Shown: piece after piece, positions 1-7,695 of the stretch | How the letters are laid out: each line of letters starts with the position of its first letter | How positions within the stretch are numbered: position 1 is the stretch's first letter | DNA from: CAYJAZ01 sp964369185 | Lineage (GTDB): Bacteria > Desulfobacterota > Desulfovibrionia > Desulfovibrionales > Desulfovibrionaceae | Reading direction: 5' to 3' | Assembly (NCBI GenBank): GCA_964369185.1 | Contig: CAYJEN010000019.1 | Location: 1-25,320 of the forward strand | DNA: 25,320 nt | Position numbers and translations under genes: made by a program | Notes under the pieces: generated by a model | Seen by the model: the letters and a program-made list of their open reading frames with translations, nothing else | What the model was told of the DNA's origin: nothing | Databases searched by the model: none

Positions 1-1375
1 ATTTCTTACTATCATACGCAAAGTAACCTTGAGCGTACATATCAGTGTTATCACCAATGATTTTGATAGCCTGTTTGTTAGCGCCAACAGTACCGTCAGA
101 ACCAAGACCGTAGAACTGACATTGTACAGTGCCGGCAGGAACAGTAGTAACAGTTTCACCAACTACTAAAGAAGTGTTTGTTACGTCGTCTTCAATACCA
201 ACTGTGAAGTGATTTTTAGGAGACATAGAAAGCATGTTATCGAAAACAGCTTTAGCCATAGCAGGAGTAAATTCTTTAGAACCTAAACCATAACGACCTG
301 CAACTAGAGATGGTTGAATATTTGCTTCAGCAAATGCAGTAACAACATCTAAGTATAATGGATCGCCAAGTGCGCCTGGTTCTTTAGTTCTGTCAAGAAC
401 GGTAATTGTTTGAGCAGTTGCAGGAATAGCTTGAAGAAGGTATTCAGCAGCGAATGGACGATATAGACGTACTTTAATTACGCCAACTTTTTCGCCTTGA
501 GCGTTTAAGTAGTCAACTACTTCTTGAATGGTTTCACAAGCTGAACCCATACAGATGATGATTCTTTCAGCTTCTTTGTGTCCGTAGTAGTCATATAATT
601 TATAAGGACGACCTGTGATTGATTCTACACGTTTCATAGCATCAATTACAATACCAGGAACTTGATCGTAGAATGGGTTTGCACGCTCACGACCTTGGAA
701 ATAGATATCAGGGTTTTGAGCTGTACCACGTTGATGCGGGTGTTCTGGGTTCATAGCGCGATCACGGAATTCTTGAACGCGATCCCAGTTCATAACTTTA
801 GCCATATCTTCATAGTCGATAACTTCGATTTTTTGGATTTCGTGTGAAGTACGGAAACCATCGAAGAAGTGACAGAAAGGTACTGATGAATCAACAGCTG
901 CTAAGTGAGCAACTAATGCTAAATCCATAGCTTCTTGTGGTGAGTTTGAGCAAAGGAAAGAGAAACCGGTTTGACGTGCAGCCATAACGTCTTGGTGATC
1001 GCCGAAGATTGAAAGAGCGTGCGCCGCAATAGCACGAGCTGAAACGTGGAAAACAGCCGGCAATAATTCACCTGCGATCTTATACATGTTAGGAATCATG
1101 AGTAAAAGACCTTGTGAAGCGGTGAATGTAGTTGTTAGAGCACCGGCAGCAAGCGAACCGTGAGCAGCACCGGCAGCACCGGCTTCTGATTGAAGTTCAC
1201 GAATTGAGAGCACTTGTCCCATTGCGTTTTTTCTACCTTGTGCAGCCCACTCATCAGCGAGTTCGCCCATTGTAGAAGAAGGTGTGATAGGATAAATAGC
1301 ACTTACATCACTTAGTGCGTAAGCTACGTGAGCGGTAGCGGTGTTACCGTCCATGGTTTTCCATTTCTTAGCCAT
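1..1375 (-). CDS. nifJ: Pyruvate:ferredoxin (flavodoxin) oxidoreductase, N-terminal part (gene runs off the left edge)
   Basis: Reading the minus strand from ATG at 1375 gives 458 uninterrupted residues that leave the window still open. The enzyme oxidises pyruvate and CoA to acetyl-CoA and CO2 in the cytoplasm and passes electrons to ferredoxin or flavodoxin. The protein begins MAKKWKTMDG and has the YPITPSS segment with Thr31, Glu64 in LQSEAG and Arg114 in VSARA. These match the pyruvate- and thiamine-diphosphate-contacting residues of D. africanus PFOR at identical numbers, as I recall them. The visible part covers domains I and II and probably the start of domain III; the ferredoxin domain and the C-terminal thiamine-diphosphate-binding domain lie outside the window. 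A strong ribosome site (AAGGAG) sits 7 bases before the ATG. It is divergent from topA. The symbol por is also used in Desulfovibrio. Confidence 0.95.
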   Translation of the reverse strand, partial: MAKKWKTMDGNTATAHVAYALSDVSAIYPITPSSTMGELADEWAAQGRKNAMGQVLSIRELQSEAGAAGAAHGSLAAGALTTTFTASQGLLLMIPNMYKIAGELLPAVFHVSARAIAAHALSIFGDHQDVMAARQTGFSFLCSNSPQEAMDLALVAHLAAVDSSVPFCHFFDGFRTSHEIQKIEVIDYEDMAKVMNWDRVQEFRDRAMNPEHPHQRGTAQNPDIYFQGRERANPFYDQVPGIVIDAMKRVESITGRPYKLYDYYGHKEAERIIICMGSACETIQEVVDYLNAQGEKVGVIKVRLYRPFAAEYLLQAIPATAQTITVLDRTKEPGALGDPLYLDVVTAFAEANIQPSLVAGRYGLGSKEFTPAMAKAVFDNMLSMSPKNHFTVGIEDDVTNTSLVVGETVTTVPAGTVQCQFYGLGSDGTVGANKQAIKIIGDNTDMYAQGYFAYDSKK

Positions 1376-1411
1376 TGTTGTCTCCTTGAATATATGTCTA
1401 TTTTGGAATAG

Positions 1412-1440
1412 ATATTATGTGACTTTCGCTTTAATAGCAA
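1412..1440 (-). promoter_or_regulatory. Candidate sigma-70-type promoter for the pyruvate:ferredoxin oxidoreductase gene
   Basis: On the minus strand TTGCTA (1440-1435) is followed after exactly 17 bases by TAATAT (1417-1412), giving a start site near 1405 and a leader of about 30 bases. A short dyad, TCTATT-ttgg-AATAGA (1397-1412), covers the expected start site and could be an operator or a 5' hairpin. The promoter is inferred from spacing and consensus match only. Confidence 0.5.
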
Positions 1441-1560
1441 ATATTTTTTAGGTGATATTAAAGTGAACATTTATTTCTAAGCATACTTTTAACTTTTTGT
1501 CTAGCCCCATTTTTTATGATTTTTGGAAGCTTTTCATTAAAACAAAGAATTATGAACAGT

Positions 1561-1572
1561 TTGAGCGCTCAA
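1561..1572. promoter_or_regulatory. Perfect 12-bp palindrome in the PFOR-topA divergent region
   Basis: TTGAGCGCTCAA is a perfect 12-base palindrome and the only GC-rich patch in a strongly AT-rich intergenic stretch. It lies about 190 bp upstream of the PFOR start and 170 bp upstream of topA, a position suited to a dimeric regulator acting on either gene. I cannot name the factor. Confidence 0.3.
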
Positions 1573-1673
1573 TGAATTTTTAAAATATTTTTTAATTTTT
1601 GATAAAATACGAAAATCTAAGTAGATTAGTAATGAATTGAGATTTAAAAATATTTAAATCATCTATCTCAAGC

Positions 1674-1715
1674 TTGACAGATAGGAAAGTAAAGACTAGC
1701 TTATATTCGCTAGTC
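1674..1715 (+). promoter_or_regulatory. topA upstream signals: TTGACA box and inverted repeat
   Basis: A consensus TTGACA (1674-1679) lies 61 bases before the topA start, but no good -10 box is found at 16-18 bases (TAGCTT at 1697-1702 is the hexamer at 17). Overlapping that position is a perfect inverted repeat GACTAGC (1694-1700) and GCTAGTC (1709-1715) around the 8-base loop TTATATTC. It could be an operator at the promoter or a hairpin in the topA leader. The rest of 1376-1740 shows no gene. Confidence 0.35.
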
Positions 1716-1740
1716 GTAAATCAGAAATTTTGGAGTAGTC

Positions 1741-3978
1741 ATGGCAAAAAATTTAATAATAGTTGAGTCTCCAGCTAAGGTTAAAACAATCAAGAAGTTT
1801 CTTGGTTCTGAATATATGGTGCAGGCAAGTGTCGGACATATCAGGGATTTACCTAAGAAAACCTTAGGCGTGGACGAAGCGCATGACTTTGCTCCTCAAT
1901 ACGAAACCATAAGCGGAAAAGAAAAAGTAGTAAGCGATTTAAAAGCCGCTGCTGCTAAAGCTGAAACTGTTTTCCTTGCTCCCGATCCCGATCGTGAGGG
2001 CGAGGCTATAGCTTGGCATATTGCTGAAAGTATTAAAGATAAAGCAAAAGATATAAGACGTATCCAATTTAACGAAATCACAGCAAAAGCCGTGAAAGAT
2101 GCGTTGAAAAAACCAAGAGAAATAAATACAAATCTTTTCGATGCCCAGCAAGCACGCCGTGTGCTTGATAGACTTGTGGGTTATAAAATATCACCATTAT
2201 TATGGAAAACTGTAAAACGTGGTATTTCAGCAGGGCGAGTGCAATCAGTTGCTTTAAAATTGATTGTTGAAAGAGAAGAAGAAAGAAAAGCCTTTGTTCC
2301 TGAAGAATACTGGAACTTTAAAGCTCTTTTACAGAAAGAAGATAAAAAAACATCTCCTTTTAAAGTAGAGCTACATAAGATTAATAATAAAAAAGCTCAT
2401 GTTCCTCATCAAGAAGCGGCTGATGCTTTAGAAAAAGAAATAAAAGCGAATCCTTGGACTGTTTCTCAAGTGGAAGAAAAAGAGCGTTCACGTTCTGCGC
2501 CTCCTCCATTTATCACATCTACACTTCAACAGGTAGCTAACCAAAAACTAAATTTTGCGGCAAAGCGTACCATGCAAGCGGCGCAAAAACTTTATGAAGG
2601 TATAGACCTTAAAGAACGTGGCACAACTGCGCTTATCACTTATATGCGTACTGACTCTGTTCGTATCGCTACCGAAGCACGTTCTGCGGCTTTAGAGTTT
2701 ATCGAAACGAATTATGGTAAGGAATACCTTGGTGGAAAAGGCAAGGGAAATGTCTTTAAGAGTAAAAATGCCGCTCAAGATGCTCACGAAGCTATACGTC
2801 CTATTGATGTAACTATCACTCCGGACTCTGTTCGTACAGATTTAAGCGACGACCAGTACAAGCTTTATAAATTGATATGGTCACGCTTTGTATCTTCACA
2901 GATGGCGCCTGCTACTTTCCATGATACTAATGTATTTATTAAATGTGGTTCGACTCAATGGAAAGCAAAAGGTCAGCGTATTCTTTTTCCGGGTTATTTG
3001 ACCCTTACTATGAAAAGCTCTGGTGATGACGATGCTCTTCTTCCTGAACTTAAAGTTGATGAAAATCTTCTTTGTGCTGAAATGACAAAAGAACAAAAAT
3101 TCACTCAACCACCAAGCAGATTCTCTGAAGCTTCACTCGTAAAAGAGCTTGAAGAACTTGGAATTGGACGACCATCAACATATGCAACTATCATATCAAC
3201 TCTGCAAGATAGAGAATATGTTCGCCTTGAAGATAAAAACTTTAGTCCTACAGATTTAGGTTCAGTAGTTGTTGGGCAGTTAAATACGAACTTCCCTAAA
3301 CTTATGGACGTAAGCTTTACAGCTCAAATGGAAATGGGACTTGATAAGGTTGCAGAAGGAAATGAAGGATGGGTAAACCTACTTTCTGACTTCTCAAAAG
3401 ATTTCAATCCTGCGCTTGAAGCTGCTACAAAAACAATGACTCAGATGAAACAAGGTGTTGAAACTGATGTTATCTGCCCTGAATGTGGAAAACCTCTTAT
3501 TATTAAATTTGGTAAAGCAGGGGAGTTTTTAGCGTGCACAGGCTATCCTGAATGTTCTTTCACTTCTAACTTTACTCGTGATGAGCATGGTAAAGTTCAA
3601 ATAGTTGAAAGAGAAAAAGCAGAAGTCACTGTGTTAGGCGAATGCCCTAAATGCGGAAATGACGTTGTGCTTAAGCGTTCACGCACAGGCGCACGTTTCC
3701 AAGCTTGCTCTAACTATCCGGAATGCAAATACACTGCTTCCTACTCAACTGGGATTAAATGTCCTAAATGTGGAGAGGGTGAAGTTGCCGAAAAATCCAC
3801 AAAGAAAGGCAAAGTATTCTATGGTTGTTCAACTTACCCTAAATGTGATTTTGCCTCTTGGAATGAACCTGTGAGCGAACCTTGTGATGTTTGTCAATCA
3901 GCGGTAACTTATATTAAGCAAAGTCGTGGTTCTAAACAAAAAATCTGTACTGAGTGCGGAAAAATAGAAGATTTATAG
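1741..3978 (+). CDS. topA: DNA topoisomerase I (type IA)
   Basis: Relaxes negatively supercoiled DNA by nicking one strand through a tyrosine. The N-terminal Toprim domain has Glu9 (IIVES) and the DxDxE motif of PDPDREGE at 81-88. The GRVQSVAL segment is at 165-172 and the catalytic tyrosine is Tyr301 in YMRTDSVR. The C-terminus carries four cysteine quartets: C579/582/599/605, C635/638/656/662, C674/677/696/702 and C715/718/736/739. The first three are standard topoisomerase zinc ribbons; the fourth is a shorter one with CTEC at the end. Its 745 residues are in the usual range. ATG follows TTTTGGAGTAGTC, a good ribosome site. The next gene starts 10 bases after the stop, so the two are probably cotranscribed. 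Confidence 0.97.
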   Translation: MAKNLIIVESPAKVKTIKKFLGSEYMVQASVGHIRDLPKKTLGVDEAHDFAPQYETISGKEKVVSDLKAAAAKAETVFLAPDPDREGEAIAWHIAESIKDKAKDIRRIQFNEITAKAVKDALKKPREINTNLFDAQQARRVLDRLVGYKISPLLWKTVKRGISAGRVQSVALKLIVEREEERKAFVPEEYWNFKALLQKEDKKTSPFKVELHKINNKKAHVPHQEAADALEKEIKANPWTVSQVEEKERSRSAPPPFITSTLQQVANQKLNFAAKRTMQAAQKLYEGIDLKERGTTALITYMRTDSVRIATEARSAALEFIETNYGKEYLGGKGKGNVFKSKNAAQDAHEAIRPIDVTITPDSVRTDLSDDQYKLYKLIWSRFVSSQMAPATFHDTNVFIKCGSTQWKAKGQRILFPGYLTLTMKSSGDDDALLPELKVDENLLCAEMTKEQKFTQPPSRFSEASLVKELEELGIGRPSTYATIISTLQDREYVRLEDKNFSPTDLGSVVVGQLNTNFPKLMDVSFTAQMEMGLDKVAEGNEGWVNLLSDFSKDFNPALEAATKTMTQMKQGVETDVICPECGKPLIIKFGKAGEFLACTGYPECSFTSNFTRDEHGKVQIVEREKAEVTVLGECPKCGNDVVLKRSRTGARFQACSNYPECKYTASYSTGIKCPKCGEGEVAEKSTKKGKVFYGCSTYPKCDFASWNEPVSEPCDVCQSAVTYIKQSRGSKQKICTECGKIEDL

Positions 3979-3988
3979 AAGGTTATTT

Positions 3989-4501
3989 ATGAGTATATAT
4001 ACAATTTGCAAAGAAAAAGAATCTGAACTCCTCTCACTTTGGCTTGGTGATTTCTTTATACATCATGGAATTGATGCAGTTGGAGTTTCTCGCACTGTAG
4101 ATGATAAATTTTTAAATCCTGTTGGATTCACAATAAAAGCTGCTACAGAAGTTCTCTACAAAGCAGTTTTAGGTGAAGATATTCAACCCGAAGATATTCA
4201 AAAGCAGATTGCAGAACTTATGCGTATTCAAGCTGTACAAGCAATAAGTCCTGCACAGGCTCTTGCTCCAATCAGTTTATTTAAAGAAAGAATTTATATT
4301 GCGATAGAATCAGCTCTTAAATCAGCACAAGACTTTAAAGATTATAAAGAAATGTGTGGGCGTATAGATACTCTCATGCTCATGGCTTTTGATGTCTACG
4401 TGCAAGATAAAGAAGTGCTCTACAGAGTGCGTATTAATGAGTTGAAATCCGCTCAATCACAAATTCTACGTTTTGCCCAATCTAAAGGATATCAAGAGTA
4501 G
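3989..4501 (+). CDS. RsbRD_N-like domain protein (RsbT co-antagonist N-terminal domain type)
   Basis: A 170-residue, mostly helical soluble protein without signal peptide or membrane segment. Features reminiscent of the RsbRD N-terminal domain are an early WLGDFF segment, an FLNPVGFTI stretch near residue 45, a central acidic helix and a C-terminal YRVRINELKSAQSQI helix. Such domains sense signals in stress-type regulators, and stand-alone copies occur in sulfate reducers; I recall one next to dsrMKJOP genes. No STAS domain follows, so a complete RsbR-type antagonist is not encoded. It starts 10 bases after topA and is followed by a folded intergenic element and a terminator. The family call is by recall of pattern, not alignment, and the role here is unknown. 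Confidence 0.65.
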   Translation: MSIYTICKEKESELLSLWLGDFFIHHGIDAVGVSRTVDDKFLNPVGFTIKAATEVLYKAVLGEDIQPEDIQKQIAELMRIQAVQAISPAQALAPISLFKERIYIAIESALKSAQDFKDYKEMCGRIDTLMLMAFDVYVQDKEVLYRVRINELKSAQSQILRFAQSKGYQE

Positions 4502-4508
4502 TTTTTTT

Positions 4509-4556
4509 GCCTTCGGCGACCAAGGAAACTTTTTCCACGGGAATGATTCCCTTTGG
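4509..4556 (+). ncRNA. Structured intergenic element, three-way-junction fold
   Basis: Directly after the stop codon and a run of seven T lie GCCttcGGC (4509-4517) and then a nested set of complementary blocks. CCAA (4520-4523) pairs with TTGG (4553-4556) and encloses two perfect 5-bp hairpins with 3-base loops: GGAAA-ctt-TTTCC (4524-4536) and GGGAA-tga-TTCCC (4539-4551). Together they form a compact three-way junction. It could be a 3' UTR element, an RNA-protection structure or a dispersed intergenic repeat of the genus; only one copy is in this window. The type label is tentative. Confidence 0.45.
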
Positions 4557-4587
4557 AAACCCTATTTATTTTATCTTTAAATATTGT

Positions 4588-4623
4588 CCCTTTCTTAACT
4601 ATGATTAAGAAAGGGGTTTTTAT
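4588..4623 (+). terminator. Rho-independent terminator after the topA operon
   Basis: Perfect 11-bp stem CCCTTTCTTAA (4588-4598) / TTAAGAAAGGG (4605-4615) with a 6-base loop, followed by G and TTTTTATTG. It ends transcription of topA and the RsbRD_N-like gene, just before the convergent DUF4911 gene. Confidence 0.9.
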
Positions 4624-4639
4624 TGTGTAACTCAATTTA

Positions 4640-4894
4640 CTAAATTGATAAAGGAATGAAAGAAAAGTTAACTATGCTTTGCATATCTTTTAATCGTGCA
4701 TGGACTTCTTTTTCCTCGTGTGGGGAATAGAAAACTTTTAAAATTGCTTTGTATTTATCTAGAACAGTAAAAAGAGCAAGATTATCGTAAGCTTCAAGCA
4801 AGAATCTAAACATTCCTACTTCCGAGGGTGAAATTTCAATATATACGCATGATGAATATTGAGCCGGTTCATTAATAATTTTTTTATTTCTCAT
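4640..4894 (-). CDS. DUF4911 domain protein
   Basis: An 84-residue soluble protein whose central segment IEISPSEVGMFRFLLEAYDN and following LFTVLDKYKAILKVFYSP match the DUF4911 family as I remember it, a small alpha/beta domain widespread in Desulfovibrio and relatives. No catalytic motif is evident and the function is unknown. It starts 6 bases after the tsaC stop, with an AGAAAGG ribosome site inside the end of tsaC, so the two form one transcription unit. Convergent with the topA operon. Confidence 0.75.
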   Translation of the reverse strand: MRNKKIINEPAQYSSCVYIEISPSEVGMFRFLLEAYDNLALFTVLDKYKAILKVFYSPHEEKEVHARLKDMQSIVNFSFIPLSI

Positions 4895-4900
4895 TTCGGA

Positions 4901-5539
4901 TTACCTTTCTAAAATACTGTATCCTAATTTTTCTAGTTTGGATAAATCAAATGCGCCTGTTCTTAGTGGGCGTATTTTTTTGTTTGGAAGAACTTCGATT
5001 ATAGTTGATGGTAGTCCGCCTTGTGGTTCATCTTCTTTTCTTTCGATATCTAGAATGGCATCAATTGAGAGTGATTTATCAAGTTCATGTGCAAATTGAG
5101 CCGGTTTTTCTCCGCTTTTATTTGCAGAGGTTGAAACTATGGGCGCATTTAAAAGAGTTGTCATTTGTTGGCATAGAGCGTGGGGAGATTGTCGAATTAC
5201 GATTGTTCTTGTATTTGCAGTTATAATTGGCGATACACAATCCTTAGCATTAAATAAAATGCTTAAACTTCCTGCCCAAAATTTATCTGTAATTTCTTTG
5301 ACAGAGGAGTAAATATTTTCATTAATATTTGCAAGCTCTAAAACTTGCTTAAAGTCACTAACTATAAGAGGAAGTGGCTGAGTAAGAGAACGTTCTTTAA
5401 TCTCATAGATTCGTGTAAGGGCTTCTTCATTAAAAGCAGAACAACCAAGTCCGTAAAAGGTCTCGGTTGGATAGGCGATAACTCCGCCATTTTTTAGAAT
5501 CTGTACAGCTCTGTTTATATCTGTAATAATTTCCATCAT
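4901..5539 (-). CDS. tsaC: L-threonylcarbamoyladenylate synthase (Sua5/YrdC family)
   Basis: Makes threonylcarbamoyl-AMP from threonine, bicarbonate and ATP, the first step of the t6A37 modification of ANN-decoding tRNAs. The single YrdC domain shows the typical start GGVIAYPTETFYGLGC (residues 18-33), the KERSLTQPLPLIVSD nucleotide-binding segment and the STSANKSGE motif. At 212 residues it is the short YrdC/TsaC form without the extra Sua5 domain. Two ATGs lie in tandem at 5539 and 5536. AGGA is only 4 bases before the first and 7 before the second, so the second may be the real start. It is followed at 6 bases by the DUF4911 gene. Confidence 0.93.
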   Translation of the reverse strand: MMEIITDINRAVQILKNGGVIAYPTETFYGLGCSAFNEEALTRIYEIKERSLTQPLPLIVSDFKQVLELANINENIYSSVKEITDKFWAGSLSILFNAKDCVSPIITANTRTIVIRQSPHALCQQMTTLLNAPIVSTSANKSGEKPAQFAHELDKSLSIDAILDIERKEDEPQGGLPSTIIEVLPNKKIRPLRTGAFDLSKLEKLGYSILER

Positions 5540-5623
5540 TGTATCCTAAAACAAAATACTAAGAGTAAAATTTCAAAGTTTATAGAAGTACTTTATCAAA
5601 AAAATGAAATAAAAGCTAGATAT

Positions 5624-5656
5624 AAAAAAGCCCCTAATTGCTTGGCAGGAGAGGGG
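5624..5656 (-). terminator. Rho-independent terminator downstream of the glutamate-synthase-like gene
   Basis: Minus-strand reading: CCCCT (5656-5652), 16-base loop, AGGGG (5635-5631), C, then TTTTTT (5629-5624). The 5-bp GC-rich stem with a six-T tail fits a terminator. It lies about 85 bp upstream of tsaC, so it separates the glutamate-synthase-like gene from tsaC. Confidence 0.65.
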
Positions 5657-5665
5657 TGGGAGTTT

Positions 5666-5715
5666 GAGGGAGGGGAGAACCTTACTTCCTAGAAAGTAGA
5701 ATTCTCCCCTCCCTC
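5666..5715 (-). terminator. Long two-part hairpin in the 3' region of the glutamate-synthase-like gene
   Basis: GAGGGAGGGGAGAA (5666-5679) is perfectly complementary to TTCTCCCCTCCCTC (5702-5715), a 14-bp purine/pyrimidine stem. The 22-base loop holds a second hairpin, TACTT (5683-5687) / AAGTA (5694-5698). It begins about 25 bases after the stop and lacks a T run of its own. It may act with the terminator at 5624-5656 or protect the 3' end of the transcript. Confidence 0.7.
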
Positions 5716-5739
5716 AATAAATTAAATCAATCACACAAA

Positions 5740-7377
5740 TTATGACATTATGATTCTGCGTGCAACTTCGTCATTCAATTCAGTGATGAAAGGAATACCT
5801 GTTTCACGAGCAGTTTCTCTGTTTCCAGCCATAAGGTCACGACGTGAAATTTCTGGAAGAGCGAATTTACGAGCGCCTGCCATGATTTGTTGGAGACCTG
5901 AACCAAGACGGTCAAGGTTAGTCCACATAGCGATAGCACCGTAAGGAATATTTTTCATTTCGTCTTTACCAAGTTTAGCAGCGATGCCATGGTATCCGGC
6001 AAAGATGCTTTCAGCAGAGTCACCGATGTCAGCAACTGTTTTAGGAAGTTTTTCCCAGTTACCGCAAAGAGCTTCACGGCGTTCAGGGTGAAGAGCGCCT
6101 TCGATGTTAGCACCTAAGAAGCCAGGAATCATCATTGAACGACCCATACAGATGAGTTTTGCATAAGGTGCTGCAAGTGCAAGACCTTTGAAGATTTGGC
6201 TTGATTTTGCCATACCACCACCAAGGGAGATATCAACAACTTTTTTGCCTTGTGCAGCAAGAAGAGCACAGTATTCAGCAACTTTAGCATGAAGAAGAAT
6301 TGAAGGAACACCCCAAGTTTCCATCATATCCCAAGGTGACATACCTGTACCACCGCCTGAACCATCGATTGTAAGAAGGTCAAGGTTGTGTTCACTAGCA
6401 AGTTTAATTGCAAGTGCAAGAGGTTCCATACCGTAAGAACCGGTTTTAAGAGAAATACGTTTGAAGCCAAGGCTACGAAGATAAGCAACTTGTGCGCCGA
6501 AGTCTTTTTCAACTTCTTCAACTGAACCAAGACCGGTATAGCCTAAGCGTGAGTGACGCGCAAAGTGATGAACTGCGCCAGCTTTGTAAGCAGCTTCTGT
6601 TTCAGGGAGGGTTGGATCAGGGTCAACAAGATAACCACGTCCGTGTAAGAATTTAGCATATTCAATATCAGATACTTGAATTTCGCCACCGATGTTTTTA
6701 GCACCTTGACCCCATTTAAGTTCGATAATAATTTTATCAGCATATTTTTCTGCTAAGTATTCAGCAACACCGTTACGTGTATCTTCAACGTTCATTTGAA
6801 CGATAAGTGCACCATAACCATCGTAATAACGGAGGTAACCATCGATACGGCGTTCTAATTCAGGAGCTTTAACAATGCGCCCATTTTCAAGAACAGCTTG
6901 TTTATCAACACCAACAACGTTTTCACCAATAACTACAGGCACACCGCAAATAGCACAACCTGTTGCAAATGAATTCCAGTATTTAGCAGCGATGAAAGTA
7001 GAACCAAGAGCACCAGTCATTACAGGGTAACGGCTTTTTGTGATAACTTCATTACCAAAGCTGGTTTCGATAGAAACGTCTGTGAAAAGAGTATTGCCGG
7101 CAGCTGCTTTAGCAGAATCAGCACCTTTTGCACCGTAAAGGTTACCGTCGATACGTAAAGAGTCGTATGACACACCTTCAGCAACTGTGCTCACCGCACC
7201 CGCAGTTGTAAGACCAAAATCTCTAGGGTAGAGAAGTTGTCTACCAACCATTGAACCTAACCAAGTTTCACATTTACCTTGACAATCAGCACGGCAAAGT
7301 GTGCAAAGTCCAGATTCACAAGGTGTACCACGGTTTGTGGTTGCCAATACATCATTTGATTTTAACCATTGTGCCAT
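5740..7377 (-). CDS. FMN-binding glutamate-synthase-family oxidoreductase (stand-alone GltB domain 2)
   Basis: 545 residues corresponding to the FMN-binding synthase domain of glutamate synthase (COG0069 type). The barrel signatures are WGQGAKNIGGEIQ (about 213-225), DGSGGGTGMSP and the glycine-rich LGGGMAKS. The N-terminal glutaminase and C-terminal beta-helix domains of bacterial GltB are absent. The cysteine-rich 3Fe-4S segment that follows the barrel in GltB is replaced by CMGRSMMIPG with a single cysteine. Instead the N-terminus has a cluster C20-x4-C25-x2-C28-x3-C32-x3-C36, which could bind an Fe-S centre, plus C141/C144. Whether it makes glutamate is uncertain; a partner could supply ammonia. 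ATG at 7377 has GGGAG 9 bases upstream. It is divergent from the 154-residue gene and ends in strong hairpins. Confidence 0.88.
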   Translation of the reverse strand: MAQWLKSNDVLATTNRGTPCESGLCTLCRADCQGKCETWLGSMVGRQLLYPRDFGLTTAGAVSTVAEGVSYDSLRIDGNLYGAKGADSAKAAAGNTLFTDVSIETSFGNEVITKSRYPVMTGALGSTFIAAKYWNSFATGCAICGVPVVIGENVVGVDKQAVLENGRIVKAPELERRIDGYLRYYDGYGALIVQMNVEDTRNGVAEYLAEKYADKIIIELKWGQGAKNIGGEIQVSDIEYAKFLHGRGYLVDPDPTLPETEAAYKAGAVHHFARHSRLGYTGLGSVEEVEKDFGAQVAYLRSLGFKRISLKTGSYGMEPLALAIKLASEHNLDLLTIDGSGGGTGMSPWDMMETWGVPSILLHAKVAEYCALLAAQGKKVVDISLGGGMAKSSQIFKGLALAAPYAKLICMGRSMMIPGFLGANIEGALHPERREALCGNWEKLPKTVADIGDSAESIFAGYHGIAAKLGKDEMKNIPYGAIAMWTNLDRLGSGLQQIMAGARKFALPEISRRDLMAGNRETARETGIPFITELNDEVARRIIMS

Positions 7378-7695
7378 TATTACTTTCTCCCTTAATAATA
7401 ACTTGTTTTATAATCGTATTTGCAATAGATAAACGAAATTGAAAATTAAGGCAAGAAAAAAAGAAAAATTTTACAAAATTGTAAAGTTGTTTAATTTGAA
7501 CTGAATGTAATTTAAATATTTTTTTGTAAGTTGCAAAAAAGCAACAATCTAAAAAGAGTTGAAATTATTTACTTAAAATAGGATTTTGCTTAAGGGGAAA
7601 TTTCACATTCTTTTAGGTGAAAAAAAAGAGTTGACACAATGAAAAAAAAGTATTTTTCTCAAATTCACGTTGATACAAAATAAAGGAGTCAAAAA
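7378..7695. promoter_or_regulatory. Divergent AT-rich intergenic region with an inverted repeat
   Basis: No gene is seen in these 318 bases. They hold a dyad TTTCAC (7601-7606) / GTGAAA (7617-7622) with a 10-base spacer, a small GTTGC-aaaaaa-GCAAC dyad near 7530-7545, and a TTGACA at 7631-7636 that has no convincing -10 box at 16-18 bases. The dyad may be an operator for either flanking gene. The 154-residue gene has a clear AAAGGAG ribosome site at the right end. Confidence 0.35.

Noticed and set aside
662..847. 61-codon plus-strand open frame inside the PFOR gene
   Set aside because: Antisense to a continuous conserved PFOR coding sequence.
5642..5660. Sigma-54 promoter-like TGGCAGGAGAGG
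   Set aside because: No TTGC at the required -12 distance and it lies within a terminator loop and stem.
7631..7656. TTGACA ... TATTTT promoter before the 154-residue gene
   Set aside because: The spacer is only 14 bases and no acceptable -10 occurs at 16-18.
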